In this document: positions 51,346-60,815 of the stretch, piece by piece
Numbering within the stretch: position 1 is the stretch's first letter
Layout of the letters: each line of letters starts with the position of its first letter
Notes under the pieces: generated by a model
What the model was told of the DNA's origin: nothing
Database searches by the model: none
Seen by the model: only the letters and a program-made list of their open reading frames with translations
Made by a program: the position numbers and the translations under genes
NCBI RefSeq assembly: GCF_900094545.1
Contig: NZ_FMAH01000024.1
Location: forward strand, 38,710-102,709
Source of the DNA: Martinezella miluonensis
Lineage (GTDB): Bacteria; Pseudomonadota; Alphaproteobacteria; Rhizobiales; Rhizobiaceae
DNA length: 64,000 nucleotides
Reading direction: 5' to 3'

Positions 51346-51814
51346 GCTCTCCGATTCGGCAAAGGTCTGTCCACGCGCCAGCCTGCCCACTACCTCTATT
51401 GCTAGACAAAGGTAGGGCATGCCAGCGACAAAAGACCATTTTTCAAGCCGGCCAGGACCACGACGGCTGGTGAACGAGTCGATCCGAAGGTTCGAGAGCA
51501 GTTTTCCTGGAATTGCGTAAAAACAATAAGTTGGAGCGGTTCTCAGATTCCGTGAAGAACAGAACCGCTCTAGATGGCACTGCCTTTCGGCTGGGCTGGT
51601 GGGCGTAGGGTTCGGACGTGACAAGATCAGCCGGTGGTCGTCGTCGTCAACGTCCGCCATTGTAGCGCAGATCGGAACCGGGGCGTTCGGATCATCGAGT
51701 TTGCGATTCCCACCGGAAAATTCGTCGGCTCATTGATTTCACGGGGTTGGAAGCTCAAATCCCTTTCAAGAGCAGCCATTTGCGGATCAGATACTAGAGG
51801 CTGTGTTCAGTACC
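51346..51814. other. Intergenic region with a palindromic repeat only
   Basis: A gap of 469 bases between convergent rpsU and TetR genes. Apart from the repeat at 51534-51570 I see no gene or clear signal. Confidence 0.5.
51534..51570. repeat. Palindromic intergenic repeat (rhizobial type)
   Basis: GAGCGGTTCT (51534-51543) and AGAACCGCTC (51561-51570) form a perfect 10-base stem with a 17-base loop. The flanking AATTGCGTAAAAACAATAAG resembles a family of palindromic elements that I recall as scattered in rhizobial intergenic DNA. Copy number cannot be judged from this window. Confidence 0.5.
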
Positions 51815-52456
51815 TTACAAACATCCGCTAGCGAATGCGGGTTCGCACAATCCGTGCAAGATAAGATCGACGTGAGCCTTCAGGTACGTGTCCCTATCCA
51901 AAATTCGTCGATCTTCAAAAGTGAGCTTGAATACAAGAAACGCGATTGCAGGCGCGATTACCACATCCGCGAATGCAGCCGGTGCGGCTCGGAACTCGCC
52001 GCACTTTACACCGTCCTCGATGAGGGATGCCATTTGTTGCTCAAGAGGATAAATAAATGCGTCGTGGTGCCGATCGACGATCTGAGGAAACCGTGAGCCC
52101 TCGGCGATAACGAACCTCATCAATTCCCGCAATTTGCGATCGTTGATTATGAGATCGTAGATTTGCTCAATTTGTTTCTGAAGCCTCTCTGTGGCAGTCC
52201 CTTTCAGCTCGTTTACACTCGATAGAAGATCCTCGAAGGGCGCCGAAATGTGCCGGATCATTGCTTCAAAAAGCTGCTCTTTGGTTTCGAAGTAAACATA
52301 AATAGTTCCCTTCGTAACTCCGACCCTGCTGGCAATATCTTCAACACGTGTGGCGACATAGCCGCGCTCGACGAACTCTTCAAACGCAGCATCCAGGATC
52401 TGAACGGGTCGGCGGGCCTTTTGCTCTGCACGTGTGAGCTTTTTTTGATCATCCAT
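51815..52456 (-). CDS. TetR/AcrR family transcriptional regulator
   Basis: A 213-residue repressor. The N-terminal helix-turn-helix at about 38-63 reads VEDIASRVGVTKGTIYVYFETKEQLF, followed by an all-helical ligand-binding domain. It is divergent from a two-adaptor RND efflux operon, and the 106-base gap contains a perfect inverted repeat suited to a TetR dimer, so it most likely represses the pump genes and possibly itself until an exported compound binds. Confidence 0.92.
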   Translation of the reverse strand: MDDQKKLTRAEQKARRPVQILDAAFEEFVERGYVATRVEDIASRVGVTKGTIYVYFETKEQLFEAMIRHISAPFEDLLSSVNELKGTATERLQKQIEQIYDLIINDRKLRELMRFVIAEGSRFPQIVDRHHDAFIYPLEQQMASLIEDGVKCGEFRAAPAAFADVVIAPAIAFLVFKLTFEDRRILDRDTYLKAHVDLILHGLCEPAFASGCL

Positions 52457-52503
52457 GTCTTCACCTTGAGCGCTATCGGCGGGTTACCGTCAAGACAATT
52501 TCT

Positions 52504-52525
52504 ATTGACTATCGGGTTAGTCAAT
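52504..52525. promoter_or_regulatory. Predicted TetR operator
   Basis: ATTGACTA (52504-52511) and TAGTCAAT (52518-52525) form perfect 8-base arms with a 6-base spacer in the region shared by the TetR gene and the efflux operon. TTGACT in the left arm could also serve as the -35 of the pump promoter, so binding would block it. Confidence 0.65.
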
Positions 52526-52562
52526 AATATTCGTCTGCCAAACGGATGCAAGAGGTCAAATC

Positions 52563-53639
52563 ATGAAAACTGTCCTTGTCGCGGCCTGGCTCGGCGTCAG
52601 TGTCGTCGCGCTTGCCTCATGCGAAAAGCAAAGCGCGAGTGAGGCAAAGCCAAAGAACGTGGAGACCGTCGTGGCTAAGGTCACACCGGTTGTCGAAAAT
52701 AATGCCATCACCGGCGAGGTGAGTGCGCGCGTCGAAAGCGATCTCTCTTTCAGGGTGAGCGGACGTATCGTTGAACGCCTGGTTGACGTCGGGACATCTG
52801 TGAAGGCCGGGCAGGTGCTGGCGCGCATGGACGCCGAAGAACAGAAAGCCGATCTTGACGTTGCAACCGCAACTCTGCAGTCGGCGCTCGCGCAGCAAAC
52901 ACAGGCGCAGCTGGCCTTTGACCGGCAACAGAGCCTGTTCAAGACACAGGTTACGACACGCGCCGCACTCGACCAGGCCCAAGAAGCGCTGTTGACTGCC
53001 CAGGGAAGCGTGAAATCGGCGCAAGCTCAACTCGACACAGCCCAGGACGCGCTCTCCTATACGGAACTGCGCGCCGATGCCGACGGCGTCATCACCGCCA
53101 GAAGCGCCGAGGTAGGGCAGGTCGCGCAAGCGGCGCAACTGGTCTTTACGCTTGCGCATGATGGCCCTCGGGACGCTGTCTTCAACGTCTTCGAGTCGCT
53201 TTATCTGGGGCGCAACCTTGAAAACAAGGTTGCCGTCAGCCTCCTTTCGACGCCGTCTCACAAGATCGAGGCTTCGGTGCGCGAAATCTCGCCCACGATC
53301 GACTCGTCGACCGGGACGATCAGGGTCAAGGTGGGGCTCGAAGGGGCGCCGAACATGCAGCTTGGCGCTCCGGTCGTCGGCTTGTTTCGGTCAGTCGCGC
53401 GGGATGCAATCGAATTGCCCTGGTCGGCAATGACCTCAAAAAGCGGGAAGCCGGCCGTTTGGATCATCGATCCCGCTTCATCAAGCGTATCCCTCCGCCT
53501 GGTCGATGTGTCTGGCTATGAAACCGGCCGCTTTGCAGTACGGGCGGGGGTGTCGTCGGGCGAGATCGTCGTCGTCGACGGCACGAAATTCCTGCGGTCG
53601 GGCCAAGCCGTCACATACGACAAGGGAGCTGCGAAATGA
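52563..53639 (+). CDS. RND efflux periplasmic adaptor lipoprotein (first)
   Basis: A 358-residue membrane-fusion protein. The lipobox LASC gives lipidation at Cys20. A biotinyl-lipoyl half (SFRVSGRIVERLVDVGTSVKAGQVLARMDAEEQ), a coiled-coil hairpin (LQSALAQQTQAQLAFDRQQ) and a second half (ELRADADGVITARSAEVGQV) follow, with a beta-barrel C-terminus. It bridges the inner-membrane pump to an outer-membrane channel. It overlaps the next adaptor gene by four bases. The operon has no outer-membrane factor gene. Confidence 0.9.
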   Translation: MKTVLVAAWLGVSVVALASCEKQSASEAKPKNVETVVAKVTPVVENNAITGEVSARVESDLSFRVSGRIVERLVDVGTSVKAGQVLARMDAEEQKADLDVATATLQSALAQQTQAQLAFDRQQSLFKTQVTTRAALDQAQEALLTAQGSVKSAQAQLDTAQDALSYTELRADADGVITARSAEVGQVAQAAQLVFTLAHDGPRDAVFNVFESLYLGRNLENKVAVSLLSTPSHKIEASVREISPTIDSSTGTIRVKVGLEGAPNMQLGAPVVGLFRSVARDAIELPWSAMTSKSGKPAVWIIDPASSSVSLRLVDVSGYETGRFAVRAGVSSGEIVVVDGTKFLRSGQAVTYDKGAAK

Positions 53640-54706
53640 ATATCCGTACCACAGCCGGCCTTGCGATCCTTGGCTCATTGCTGCTGACGTCTTGCCAGAA
53701 GCAGGATGAAGCCCATGCGGAGCCCCCGCGCCCCGTGCTTTCCGTTGTCGTCAAGTCCACCGAGGATTCCGCGCTGACCCTGCCGGGGACGGTCGAGGCG
53801 AAGATCGAGACACAGCTTGCATTTCGAGTGCTGGGACGGATTACAGCGCGCAAGGTCAGCGTTGGCGACATCGTCAAGAAGGGTGATGTCGTTGCTGCCA
53901 TCGATCCGCTGTCGCTGGAGCTTGCCGTTAAAAGTTCGCAGTCCGAGCTTTCGAATGCCCAGGCGCAGTTGACAAATGCCGCATCCACCGAGCAACGCCA
54001 ACGGACCTTGCTTGAGAGCCGATCGGGAAGTGAAGCGGCCTACGAAGAGGCGGAACTTGGGCGCAGGAGTGCGAGTGCTTCGGTTGCCAAAGCGCAGGCC
54101 AATTTGGACAAGGCCGAAGAACAACTGGGCTACGCGCAGCTTCGTGCGGAATTCGACGGCGTCGTGACAGCGACTTCGGCCGAAGTGGGCCAGGTTGTAG
54201 CCGCGGGCCAAAGCATTGCCACCGTCGCCCGCCCTGACCAGCGCGATGCCATCATCGATATCCCCGTGGCAAGCTTCGACGGTCTCAAGGTGGGGTCGCC
54301 CTTTGAAATCGCTCTCCAGCTGGATCCGACCATCCGCGCGAGCGGTGTTGTCAGAGAGATCGCCCCCGAAGCAGAGGCTACGACCCGCACTCGACGCACG
54401 AAAATCACGCTCATCGATCCACCGGCAGTCTTTCGCCTGGGCTCTGTCGTCACCGCAACCGCGACCGTTGTTGCAGATCCGATGATCCTGCTGCCGTCCT
54501 CATCCGTCCTGATGAAGGACGGAAAGCCGAATGTTTGGGTAGTCGATACCGCAGCTCGCAAGGTCTTCATTCGCGCGATCAAGATCGATGGAGACCTCGT
54601 CGAGGGCGGTTCCGCGAAGATCACCGAAGGCATCAGCCCTGGCGAACGCATCGTCGTTGCCGGAGTTCACAAGCTTGCCGACGGCCAGGCCGTCAGGGTA
54701 GATTAA
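53636..54706 (+). CDS. RND efflux periplasmic adaptor lipoprotein (second)
   Basis: A 356-residue paralogue of the preceding protein, with lipobox LTSC (Cys20), the LAFRVLGRITARKVSVGDIVKKGDVVAAI half-motif, a long coiled coil, and QLRAEFDGVVTATSAEVGQV. Two tandem adaptors before one pump suggest a hetero-oligomeric adaptor ring, as in TriABC and related systems. It starts inside the end of the first adaptor gene and lies 12 bases before the pump gene. Confidence 0.9.
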   Translation: MNIRTTAGLAILGSLLLTSCQKQDEAHAEPPRPVLSVVVKSTEDSALTLPGTVEAKIETQLAFRVLGRITARKVSVGDIVKKGDVVAAIDPLSLELAVKSSQSELSNAQAQLTNAASTEQRQRTLLESRSGSEAAYEEAELGRRSASASVAKAQANLDKAEEQLGYAQLRAEFDGVVTATSAEVGQVVAAGQSIATVARPDQRDAIIDIPVASFDGLKVGSPFEIALQLDPTIRASGVVREIAPEAEATTRTRRTKITLIDPPAVFRLGSVVTATATVVADPMILLPSSSVLMKDGKPNVWVVDTAARKVFIRAIKIDGDLVEGGSAKITEGISPGERIVVAGVHKLADGQAVRVD

Positions 54707-54718
54707 GGAAAGACCCCC

Positions 54719-57700
54719 GTGAAAAAATTCAACCTGTCCGACTGGGCGCTCGAACATCGTTCGCTCGTCTGGTACTTCATGATCGTCTTCATTCTGGCCG
54801 GCGCGTTTTCCTATATTGGTCTCGGTCGCGAGGAAGACCCCGCCTTCACCATCAAAACCATGATCATTCAGGCGCAGTGGCCTGGCGCGTCGGCCGAGGA
54901 AGTGACCAAGCAGGTCACCGACCGTATCGAAAAGAAGCTCGAGGAACTGGATTCGCTCGATCATACGAAGAGCGAGACGGTTGCCGGTCAGACGACCGTT
55001 TTTGTGGAGCTACTGCCGACGACCAAGGCCAAGGATGTCAATGCCATCTGGATGCGGGTCCGCAATATGATTGGCGACATCAAGGGAGATTTTCCAAGCG
55101 GTGTCGTCGGACCGTTTTTCAACGATAGCTTCGGTGACGTCTTCGGCAATATCTACGCATTTACCAGCGACGGACTGACACAGCGCCAGCTTCGTGATCT
55201 GGTCGAGGATGCGCGTGCGAAAGTGCTGACGGTTCCCAATGTCGGCAAGGTCGACATCATCGGGGCGCAGGATGAGGCCATCTATCTCGAATTCTCCACG
55301 CGAAAGATAGCAGCTCTCGGGCTTAACCAGCAATCCGTCATCAATACGCTTCAGGCACAGAATGCCGTGACTCAGTCCGGTTTTGTCGACGCCGGCCCTG
55401 AGCGCATCGCCTTGCGGGTGAGTGGCCAATTCACATCCGAGGAAAGCCTAAAATCGATCAATCTTCGCGTCAACGACCGCTTTTTTCCGTTGACCGACGT
55501 CGCAACGATCAAACGCGGCTACGTCGATCCTCCGTCATCCCTGTTCAGATATAATGGCCAGCCCGCCATCGGGCTCGCCATCGGCATGAAGACCGGGGCA
55601 AATCTGCTTGAATTCGGCAAAGCGCTCGACAAGGAAATTGAGCAGGTCACTGCCGATCTTCCCATCGGCGTGGATGTCCAGCGCGTTTCCGATCAGCCCG
55701 CCGTCGTCGACGACGCGGTATCTGGCTTCACGCGGGCGCTGTTCGAGGCGATCGTCATCGTGCTTGCGATCAGTTTCATCAGCCTCGGCGTTCGGGCAGG
55801 GCTCGTGGTTGCCATCTCTATTCCGCTCGTGCTGGCGATCACCTTCCTCGTCATGGCCTACAGCGGCATTTCCATGCAGCGTATTTCGCTTGGGGCATTG
55901 ATCATCGCGCTTGGTCTTCTCGTTGACGACGCAATGATCGCCGTCGAAATGATGGTTGCCCGATTGGAGGTGGGCGATGACCTGAGAAAGGCTGCGACAT
56001 ACGTCTATACCTCGACGGCCTTCCCGATGTTGACAGGCACACTTGTGACGGTCGCGGGTTTTATCCCCGTCGGTCTCAACACCAGTGCGGCCGGCGAATT
56101 TACCTTCACTCTTTTCGTGGTGATTGCCGTTTCGCTGCTGGTTTCATGGATCGTCGCGGTGTTGTTCACGCCGCTGCTGGGCGTGACGATCCTTCCGAAG
56201 AGCATGAAATCCCATCATGATCAGAAAGGTCGCTTTGCGCGGGCCTTTGCATGGCTTTTGAACGTGGCCCTGCGTTGGCGCTGGATAACCATCGGTGCGA
56301 CTGCGGCCGCGTTTGCCCTCTCCATCGGCGGGATGAGCCTGGTGCAGCAACAGTTTTTCCCTTCTTCCGACAGACCCGAGCTGATCGTCGACTGGAACCT
56401 GCCGCAGAACAGCTCGATTTCGGAGACGAACAAGCAAATGGCCAGGTTCGAACGCGAGATTCTGGCGAACAACAAGGACATCGATCACTGGACGAGCTAT
56501 GTCGGACAAGGCGCTCCTCGCTTCATCCTATCCTTCGATGTCCAGACACCCGACGTCTCGTTCGGCCAGACCGTGATCGTCACCAAGGGGCTTGATGTCC
56601 GTGACAAGGTCAAAGCCGAGCTGCAGGATTATCTGACGAAGACCTTCCCCGGAACGGACGCATTCGTGAAGCTGCTCGACATCGGCCCCCCGGTCGGCAA
56701 GCCGGTGCAATACCGGATCAGTGGCCCCGATATCCAGAAGGTCCGGGACATCGCCCAGCAATTTGCGGGCATCGTCGGTCAGCATCCTTCGCTATCCAAC
56801 ATGACCTTCGACTGGAACGAACCTTCGCGCGTCGTCAAAGTTGACGTTCTTCAGGACAAGGCGCGGCAGCTGGGCGTCTCGTCGCAAGATATCGCAACGG
56901 CTCTCAATGGCATAGTCGAGGGAACGGCGGCGACAAATATTCGAGATGACATCTATCTGATCGATGTGATTGGCAGAGCCCAGACAGCCGAGCGTGGCTC
57001 GATCGAGACGCTGCAGAACCTTCAACTGGCAGGCTCCAACGGCAAGTCCGTGCCTCTTTCGGCGGTCGCCAATTTCCACTATGAGCTGGAACAGCCAACG
57101 ATTTGGCGGCGGACACGTATACCGACGATCACCATCAAGGCTGCCGTCGTCGGATCGACGCAGCCGGCGACGATCGTCAACGAATTGCGGCCGAAGGTCG
57201 ACGAGTTCAGCAAGGCTCTTCCTAGCGGCTACCATATCGTCGACGGCGGTTCGGTCGAGGAAAGCGCGAAAGCGCAGGGACCGATCGTGGCGGTAGCGCC
57301 GCTGATGCTGTTCATCATGGCAACGATCCTGATGATCCAGTTGCAGAGTTTCAGCAGGCTCTTTCTGGTCTTCGCCGTCGCTCCGCTGGCGCTGATCGGC
57401 GTTGTTGCAGCCCTGTTGCTCAGCAATGCGCCTCTGGGGTTTGTCGCCATCCTGGGTGTCTTGGCGCTGATCGGCATTCTGATCCGCAACTCGGTGATCC
57501 TCGTCGTGCAGATCGAGCACCTTCGAAGCGAGGGCATGCCGCCTTGGCAAGCCGTCATCGAAGCGACGGAGCATCGAATGCGGCCCATCATGCTGACGGC
57601 GGCGGCAGCAACGCTTGCGCTCATCCCGATCTCCAGGGAGATATTCTGGGGGCCGATGGCCTATGCGATGATGGGCGGCATTGTCGTCGGTACGGTTCTG

Positions 57701-57769
57701 ACGCTGCTCTTCCTTCCCGCCTTGTATGTTGCCTGGTTTCGCATTCCCCGCGACGGCCTGCAACACTGA
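54719..57769 (+). CDS. RND efflux transporter permease
   Basis: A 1016-residue inner-membrane pump of the AcrB/HAE type with 12 helices in two halves (helix 1 at about 13-30, a second bundle from about 340 and a third near the C-terminus). The proton-relay region reads GLLVDDAMIAVEMM, and the repeat in the second half has LIGILIRNSVILVVQIEHL. Large periplasmic loops lie after helices 1 and 7. The start is GTG with an AGGAAAG upstream. It exports hydrophobic compounds or drugs, driven by the proton gradient, with the two adaptors encoded upstream. It is slightly shorter than AcrB, like other alphaproteobacterial members. Confidence 0.93.
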   Translation: MKKFNLSDWALEHRSLVWYFMIVFILAGAFSYIGLGREEDPAFTIKTMIIQAQWPGASAEEVTKQVTDRIEKKLEELDSLDHTKSETVAGQTTVFVELLPTTKAKDVNAIWMRVRNMIGDIKGDFPSGVVGPFFNDSFGDVFGNIYAFTSDGLTQRQLRDLVEDARAKVLTVPNVGKVDIIGAQDEAIYLEFSTRKIAALGLNQQSVINTLQAQNAVTQSGFVDAGPERIALRVSGQFTSEESLKSINLRVNDRFFPLTDVATIKRGYVDPPSSLFRYNGQPAIGLAIGMKTGANLLEFGKALDKEIEQVTADLPIGVDVQRVSDQPAVVDDAVSGFTRALFEAIVIVLAISFISLGVRAGLVVAISIPLVLAITFLVMAYSGISMQRISLGALIIALGLLVDDAMIAVEMMVARLEVGDDLRKAATYVYTSTAFPMLTGTLVTVAGFIPVGLNTSAAGEFTFTLFVVIAVSLLVSWIVAVLFTPLLGVTILPKSMKSHHDQKGRFARAFAWLLNVALRWRWITIGATAAAFALSIGGMSLVQQQFFPSSDRPELIVDWNLPQNSSISETNKQMARFEREILANNKDIDHWTSYVGQGAPRFILSFDVQTPDVSFGQTVIVTKGLDVRDKVKAELQDYLTKTFPGTDAFVKLLDIGPPVGKPVQYRISGPDIQKVRDIAQQFAGIVGQHPSLSNMTFDWNEPSRVVKVDVLQDKARQLGVSSQDIATALNGIVEGTAATNIRDDIYLIDVIGRAQTAERGSIETLQNLQLAGSNGKSVPLSAVANFHYELEQPTIWRRTRIPTITIKAAVVGSTQPATIVNELRPKVDEFSKALPSGYHIVDGGSVEESAKAQGPIVAVAPLMLFIMATILMIQLQSFSRLFLVFAVAPLALIGVVAALLLSNAPLGFVAILGVLALIGILIRNSVILVVQIEHLRSEGMPPWQAVIEATEHRMRPIMLTAAAATLALIPISREIFWGPMAYAMMGGIVVGTVLTLLFLPALYVAWFRIPRDGLQH

Positions 57770-57781
57770 CGAGGTGATCCG

Positions 57782-59074
57782 ATGCCTCGGGTTGGAAAAA
57801 CGGCCTTTGCCGATGGCGGTTACCTGATTGCCCGCTTGCCGCGCAGTTTGACTTCCCTCGCTCTCAAGCGATCGTGTCTTTCAGTCCTGATGGTTCTCTC
57901 GGTATTGGGAGGATGTGCGGGACGGCTGGAGAATGTTCTCCTGCCGCTCGCGGCGGCGGGACCAGGCACGAGCGCCGTGGACATGATGGTGGCGACGACC
58001 CGCCAGCCGACCAACAAACCCGGCGAACTTTACTCCGGCGAGCGGGGAACGGCGATTTCTCTCAACGATATCGTCGTTTCCATTCCTCCGGATCGAAATC
58101 GCAAAATCGGCGAAGTGCAATGGCCGTCGCATGTGCCGGCCAATCCCGAAAAGGAGTTCGCTGTCCTGAAGGTTGGAAGAGTGGCATCCGAGCGCGACAT
58201 TTTCGAATGGTTCAGCAAGAACCGCAACGCCAAGCGGCAGGTCGTCATTTTCGTGCACGGCTTCAACAATACCTATTCCGACGCAGTCTTTCGCTTCGCG
58301 CAGATCATTCATGATTCGGGAACGGATGCTGCGCCGATCCTCTTTACCTGGCCTTCGCGCGGCAACGTCTTCGACTATCTCTACGATAAGGAGAGTACAA
58401 ATTTCTCCCGGCGAGCGCTGGAGGATCTGATCCTGCAATCCGCCAAAAGCCCAGATGTCGGGGAGGTGACGATCCTCGCCCATTCCATGGGCTCCTGGCT
58501 GACCGCGGAAGCGTTGCGTGGCGTTGCCATGCGCAACAAGACAATTCCGGCGAAAGTGAAGAATGTCATTTTGGCATCGCCCGACATCGATATCGACGTA
58601 TTTCGCCGACAGATGATCGAGATGGGGCCGCAACGTCCGCACTTCACGATCTTTTCGTCGACAAGGGATAAGGCGCTGCAGGTTTCGCGATGGCTCTCCG
58701 GTGGCGTCAATCGCGTCGGTGGTTTCGATTCGACGCCCTATGCCGCGGATTTGGCCAAGCTCGGGATCACGGTCATCGATACAAGTTCCGTCAAACCGGA
58801 CGACGCGCTGGGTCACAATACGTTTGCGGATAATCGGGATATGGTCCAACTGCTAGGACAGCGGCTGGCAGGACAGTCGCTGGACACCAGACAAGTCTCG
58901 CTTGCGGATCGAGTGGGCATGGCTGCCGTGCGAACCGCGGACTTGGCGGGCTCCGCTGCGAAAGTCGCTGTCGCAGCTCCCATGTCGATTATCAGCGATG
59001 ATGCGAGGCAGGTGCTGAAACAGCAGCTTTCCTCGGGCTCATCGCCTATCGTCGATGGACGTATTTCCTACTGA
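57782..59074 (+). CDS. Alpha/beta-hydrolase lipoprotein (DUF900)
   Basis: A 430-residue hydrolase with an N-terminal lipobox LGGC (Cys45), so it is probably anchored in the outer or inner membrane facing the periplasm. The hydrolase core begins near VVIFVHGFNNTYSDAVF (159-163 HGFNN), and the nucleophile elbow is AHSMGSW with Ser235. The N-terminal stretch includes VDMMVATTRQPTN, a DUF900 signature. It follows the pump gene by 12 bases, so it is likely in the same TetR-controlled operon and may process the exported compound. The substrate is unknown. Confidence 0.85.
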   Translation: MPRVGKTAFADGGYLIARLPRSLTSLALKRSCLSVLMVLSVLGGCAGRLENVLLPLAAAGPGTSAVDMMVATTRQPTNKPGELYSGERGTAISLNDIVVSIPPDRNRKIGEVQWPSHVPANPEKEFAVLKVGRVASERDIFEWFSKNRNAKRQVVIFVHGFNNTYSDAVFRFAQIIHDSGTDAAPILFTWPSRGNVFDYLYDKESTNFSRRALEDLILQSAKSPDVGEVTILAHSMGSWLTAEALRGVAMRNKTIPAKVKNVILASPDIDIDVFRRQMIEMGPQRPHFTIFSSTRDKALQVSRWLSGGVNRVGGFDSTPYAADLAKLGITVIDTSSVKPDDALGHNTFADNRDMVQLLGQRLAGQSLDTRQVSLADRVGMAAVRTADLAGSAAKVAVAAPMSIISDDARQVLKQQLSSGSSPIVDGRISY

Positions 59075-59941
59075 GCTGCCGGTCACGGTGGCTATCGGCG
59101 CGCGTTGCGCCCGCTTAGGTCCGATCATCCACCCGCTGTGCGCGGGTCACAACGGGGGTGGACAGCTCATATAGGCATGTTCTCGACAACAGAACGGGCG
59201 TCAAATTGAAGTATTGGGAAACGTTGTAAAGCGGATATCTCCCTCTTCAGGAGAAGACCTGTTCCGAGAGTGGGTACCTCAAAGAGCAGAATAGAGTCCT
59301 CCTGTCTGGATGACGTCCCAATCCAGGCCCGACTAGACTTTCGATCGTCCTTGCTGAACGGTCCGTTCGGCCATTATCCAGTTGTTAATGGTTCGGCGCC
59401 GCGAACCAGCCCGATGACGACATGACGCACGGCCTCATCATCGCTGACGAAGCTATCGGGATAGTAGAGGCTGTCACTTGCTTGGGTCATAGAAACCTTC
59501 GGTCACCCCATGTTGCTGCACGCTGCAAGCCACTCTTCGGCAGCTTCCTTGATGCGAATATTACCTATGCTGCCCGCAGCAGACGGCGGAGGCAGGGGAA
59601 GGTTCGATGCATGTGGACCTTCGCGGGCCCCGAGGTGATCGGCTAGTTTACATCTTTCGTGTCCTTTGAGGTATTAGGTCCAAAAGGAATGCGCCCAACT
59701 GCGACGATATCGGTTTTCAAGGTCCACGGGATGGCTGACGGACAAGGCGCGATGGTCGCGACCATCTTCCGTTCCATTGGCGCATTTATCTTTAGCGAGG
59801 GCGCAAGAAATTCTAATGCCTCCTCTGGGAGGACAAGTCTTGGGGAACTGCTTGCTTCTCCCTAATCTCTTGATAGACTTCAATTAAAGACATGAAATAT
59901 AGGCCGCTGCAATCACGGCGCGAACAACAATTGGGGTTGGG
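59075..59941. other. Long intergenic stretch with small frames only
   Basis: About 870 bases between the hydrolase gene and the DUF6916-like gene. A 6-base stem at 59131-59147 (ACCCGC ... GCGGGT) could help terminate the efflux operon but lacks a U-tract. A 38-codon frame on the minus strand (59374-59490) has a fair ribosome binding site. Other short frames show no family features. Confidence 0.5.
59374..59490 (-). CDS. Small hypothetical ORF (38 residues)
   Basis: The minus-strand ATG at 59490 is preceded by GAAGGTTTCT. The frame reads MTQASDSLYYPDSFVSDDEA and ends EPLTTG. It is a plausible short protein, possibly a remnant of a longer one. No family recognised; confidence is low because length alone is weak evidence. 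Confidence 0.25.
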   Translation of the reverse strand: MTQASDSLYYPDSFVSDDEAVRHVVIGLVRGAEPLTTG

Positions 59942-60235
59942 ATGGGGATTGTGACGCTGGAGCACTTCGCCCGTTGTGTCGGGGAAGGGTTCGAAATCGA
60001 TATGGGGACAGGGTCCCTTGTTTTCACGCTGACCGAGGCGCGGCCTCTGCCCGAACGGGGTTTTGCAGGAATGATGAGGGCGCCATTTTCACTGCTGTTT
60101 CGCAGTGGCTCAAAGGTTCTGTTGCCACAACAGATTTACAGGCTGAACAACGCCAGGCTTGGTATTCTCGACATTTTCCTGGTACCCGTCGCCAGGGACA
60201 AGGACGGCATCGTCTATCAGGCTATCTTCAATTGA
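59942..60235 (+). CDS. DUF6916-like protein beside tail-collar genes
   Basis: A 97-residue protein: MGIVTLEHFARCVGEGFEI, then SLVFTLTEARPLPERGFAGMMRAPFSLLFR, and QQIYRLNNARLGILDIFLVPVAR. This beta-rich pattern matches DUF6916 proteins that occur next to phage tail-collar (MdpB-like) genes. Its end overlaps the end of the GNAT gene (60228-60235) on the opposite strand. The function is not known; the repeated neighbourhood suggests a shared role with the collar proteins. Confidence 0.7.
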   Translation: MGIVTLEHFARCVGEGFEIDMGTGSLVFTLTEARPLPERGFAGMMRAPFSLLFRSGSKVLLPQQIYRLNNARLGILDIFLVPVARDKDGIVYQAIFN

Positions 60236-60815
60236 CGCCTGAACGCCCGTCGACGGTTTTCGGCAAGACTTGGCGCGATAGCCATTGCATGCGTGTGTGT
60301 GTTTCGGTGGCGTCGATGACCTCAAATCCCGACGCCTGATAAAGCTTCTGTGCACGCCCATTGGCTTTGTCCACATGCAGGATAATGCCTAGGCTTTCCC
60401 GCGTAATTGCTGCAGCCTTTATTTCATTCAACATTTCCAGCCCTATTCCCCGATTGCGCCATTCGGGCAGCAGGCCAACATCGATGATGTGCCAGATATC
60501 AGCGCTAAGATCGATGTAAAGGCGGCCGATGCGAACGCCTTCCTTTTCGATGATCAGGAAGTCCGTTTGCGGGAACGCGGCGATGTAATATCGATGCTGG
60601 AGATCAAACTGCTGGTTCAAAAAGGCCTGCTTGTCTTGCGGAGGCCACGGCACCCGCGCCAGTTCATCGGCGCGAAACGAGTGATAAAGCTGGCGTAAAA
60701 ACGCCAAGTCATCTAGCCCCGCCGGTCGCAGGATACATGTTGTAGCAAATAGCCTATTACCAACAGTTCGCGCAGGAAACTCCGGCAACTGGTCAGGCTG
60801 TGTCACGATCGTCAA
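60228..60815 (-). CDS. GNAT family N-acetyltransferase
   Basis: A 195-residue acetyltransferase. The acetyl-CoA-binding segment reads IIDVGLLPEWRNRGIGLEMLNEIK, with the R-x-x-G-x-G turn, and the C-terminal part ALGIILHVDKANGRAQKLYQASGFEV-like (here RESLGIILHVDKAN) is standard. It starts inside the end of the first collar gene (ATGA overlap at 60812-60815), so it is made together with that protein and may acetylate it or a cell-surface partner. The N-terminal 30 residues are unusual for a plain GNAT. Confidence 0.85.
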   Translation of the reverse strand: MTIVTQPDQLPEFPARTVGNRLFATTCILRPAGLDDLAFLRQLYHSFRADELARVPWPPQDKQAFLNQQFDLQHRYYIAAFPQTDFLIIEKEGVRIGRLYIDLSADIWHIIDVGLLPEWRNRGIGLEMLNEIKAAAITRESLGIILHVDKANGRAQKLYQASGFEVIDATETHTRMQWLSRQVLPKTVDGRSGVN

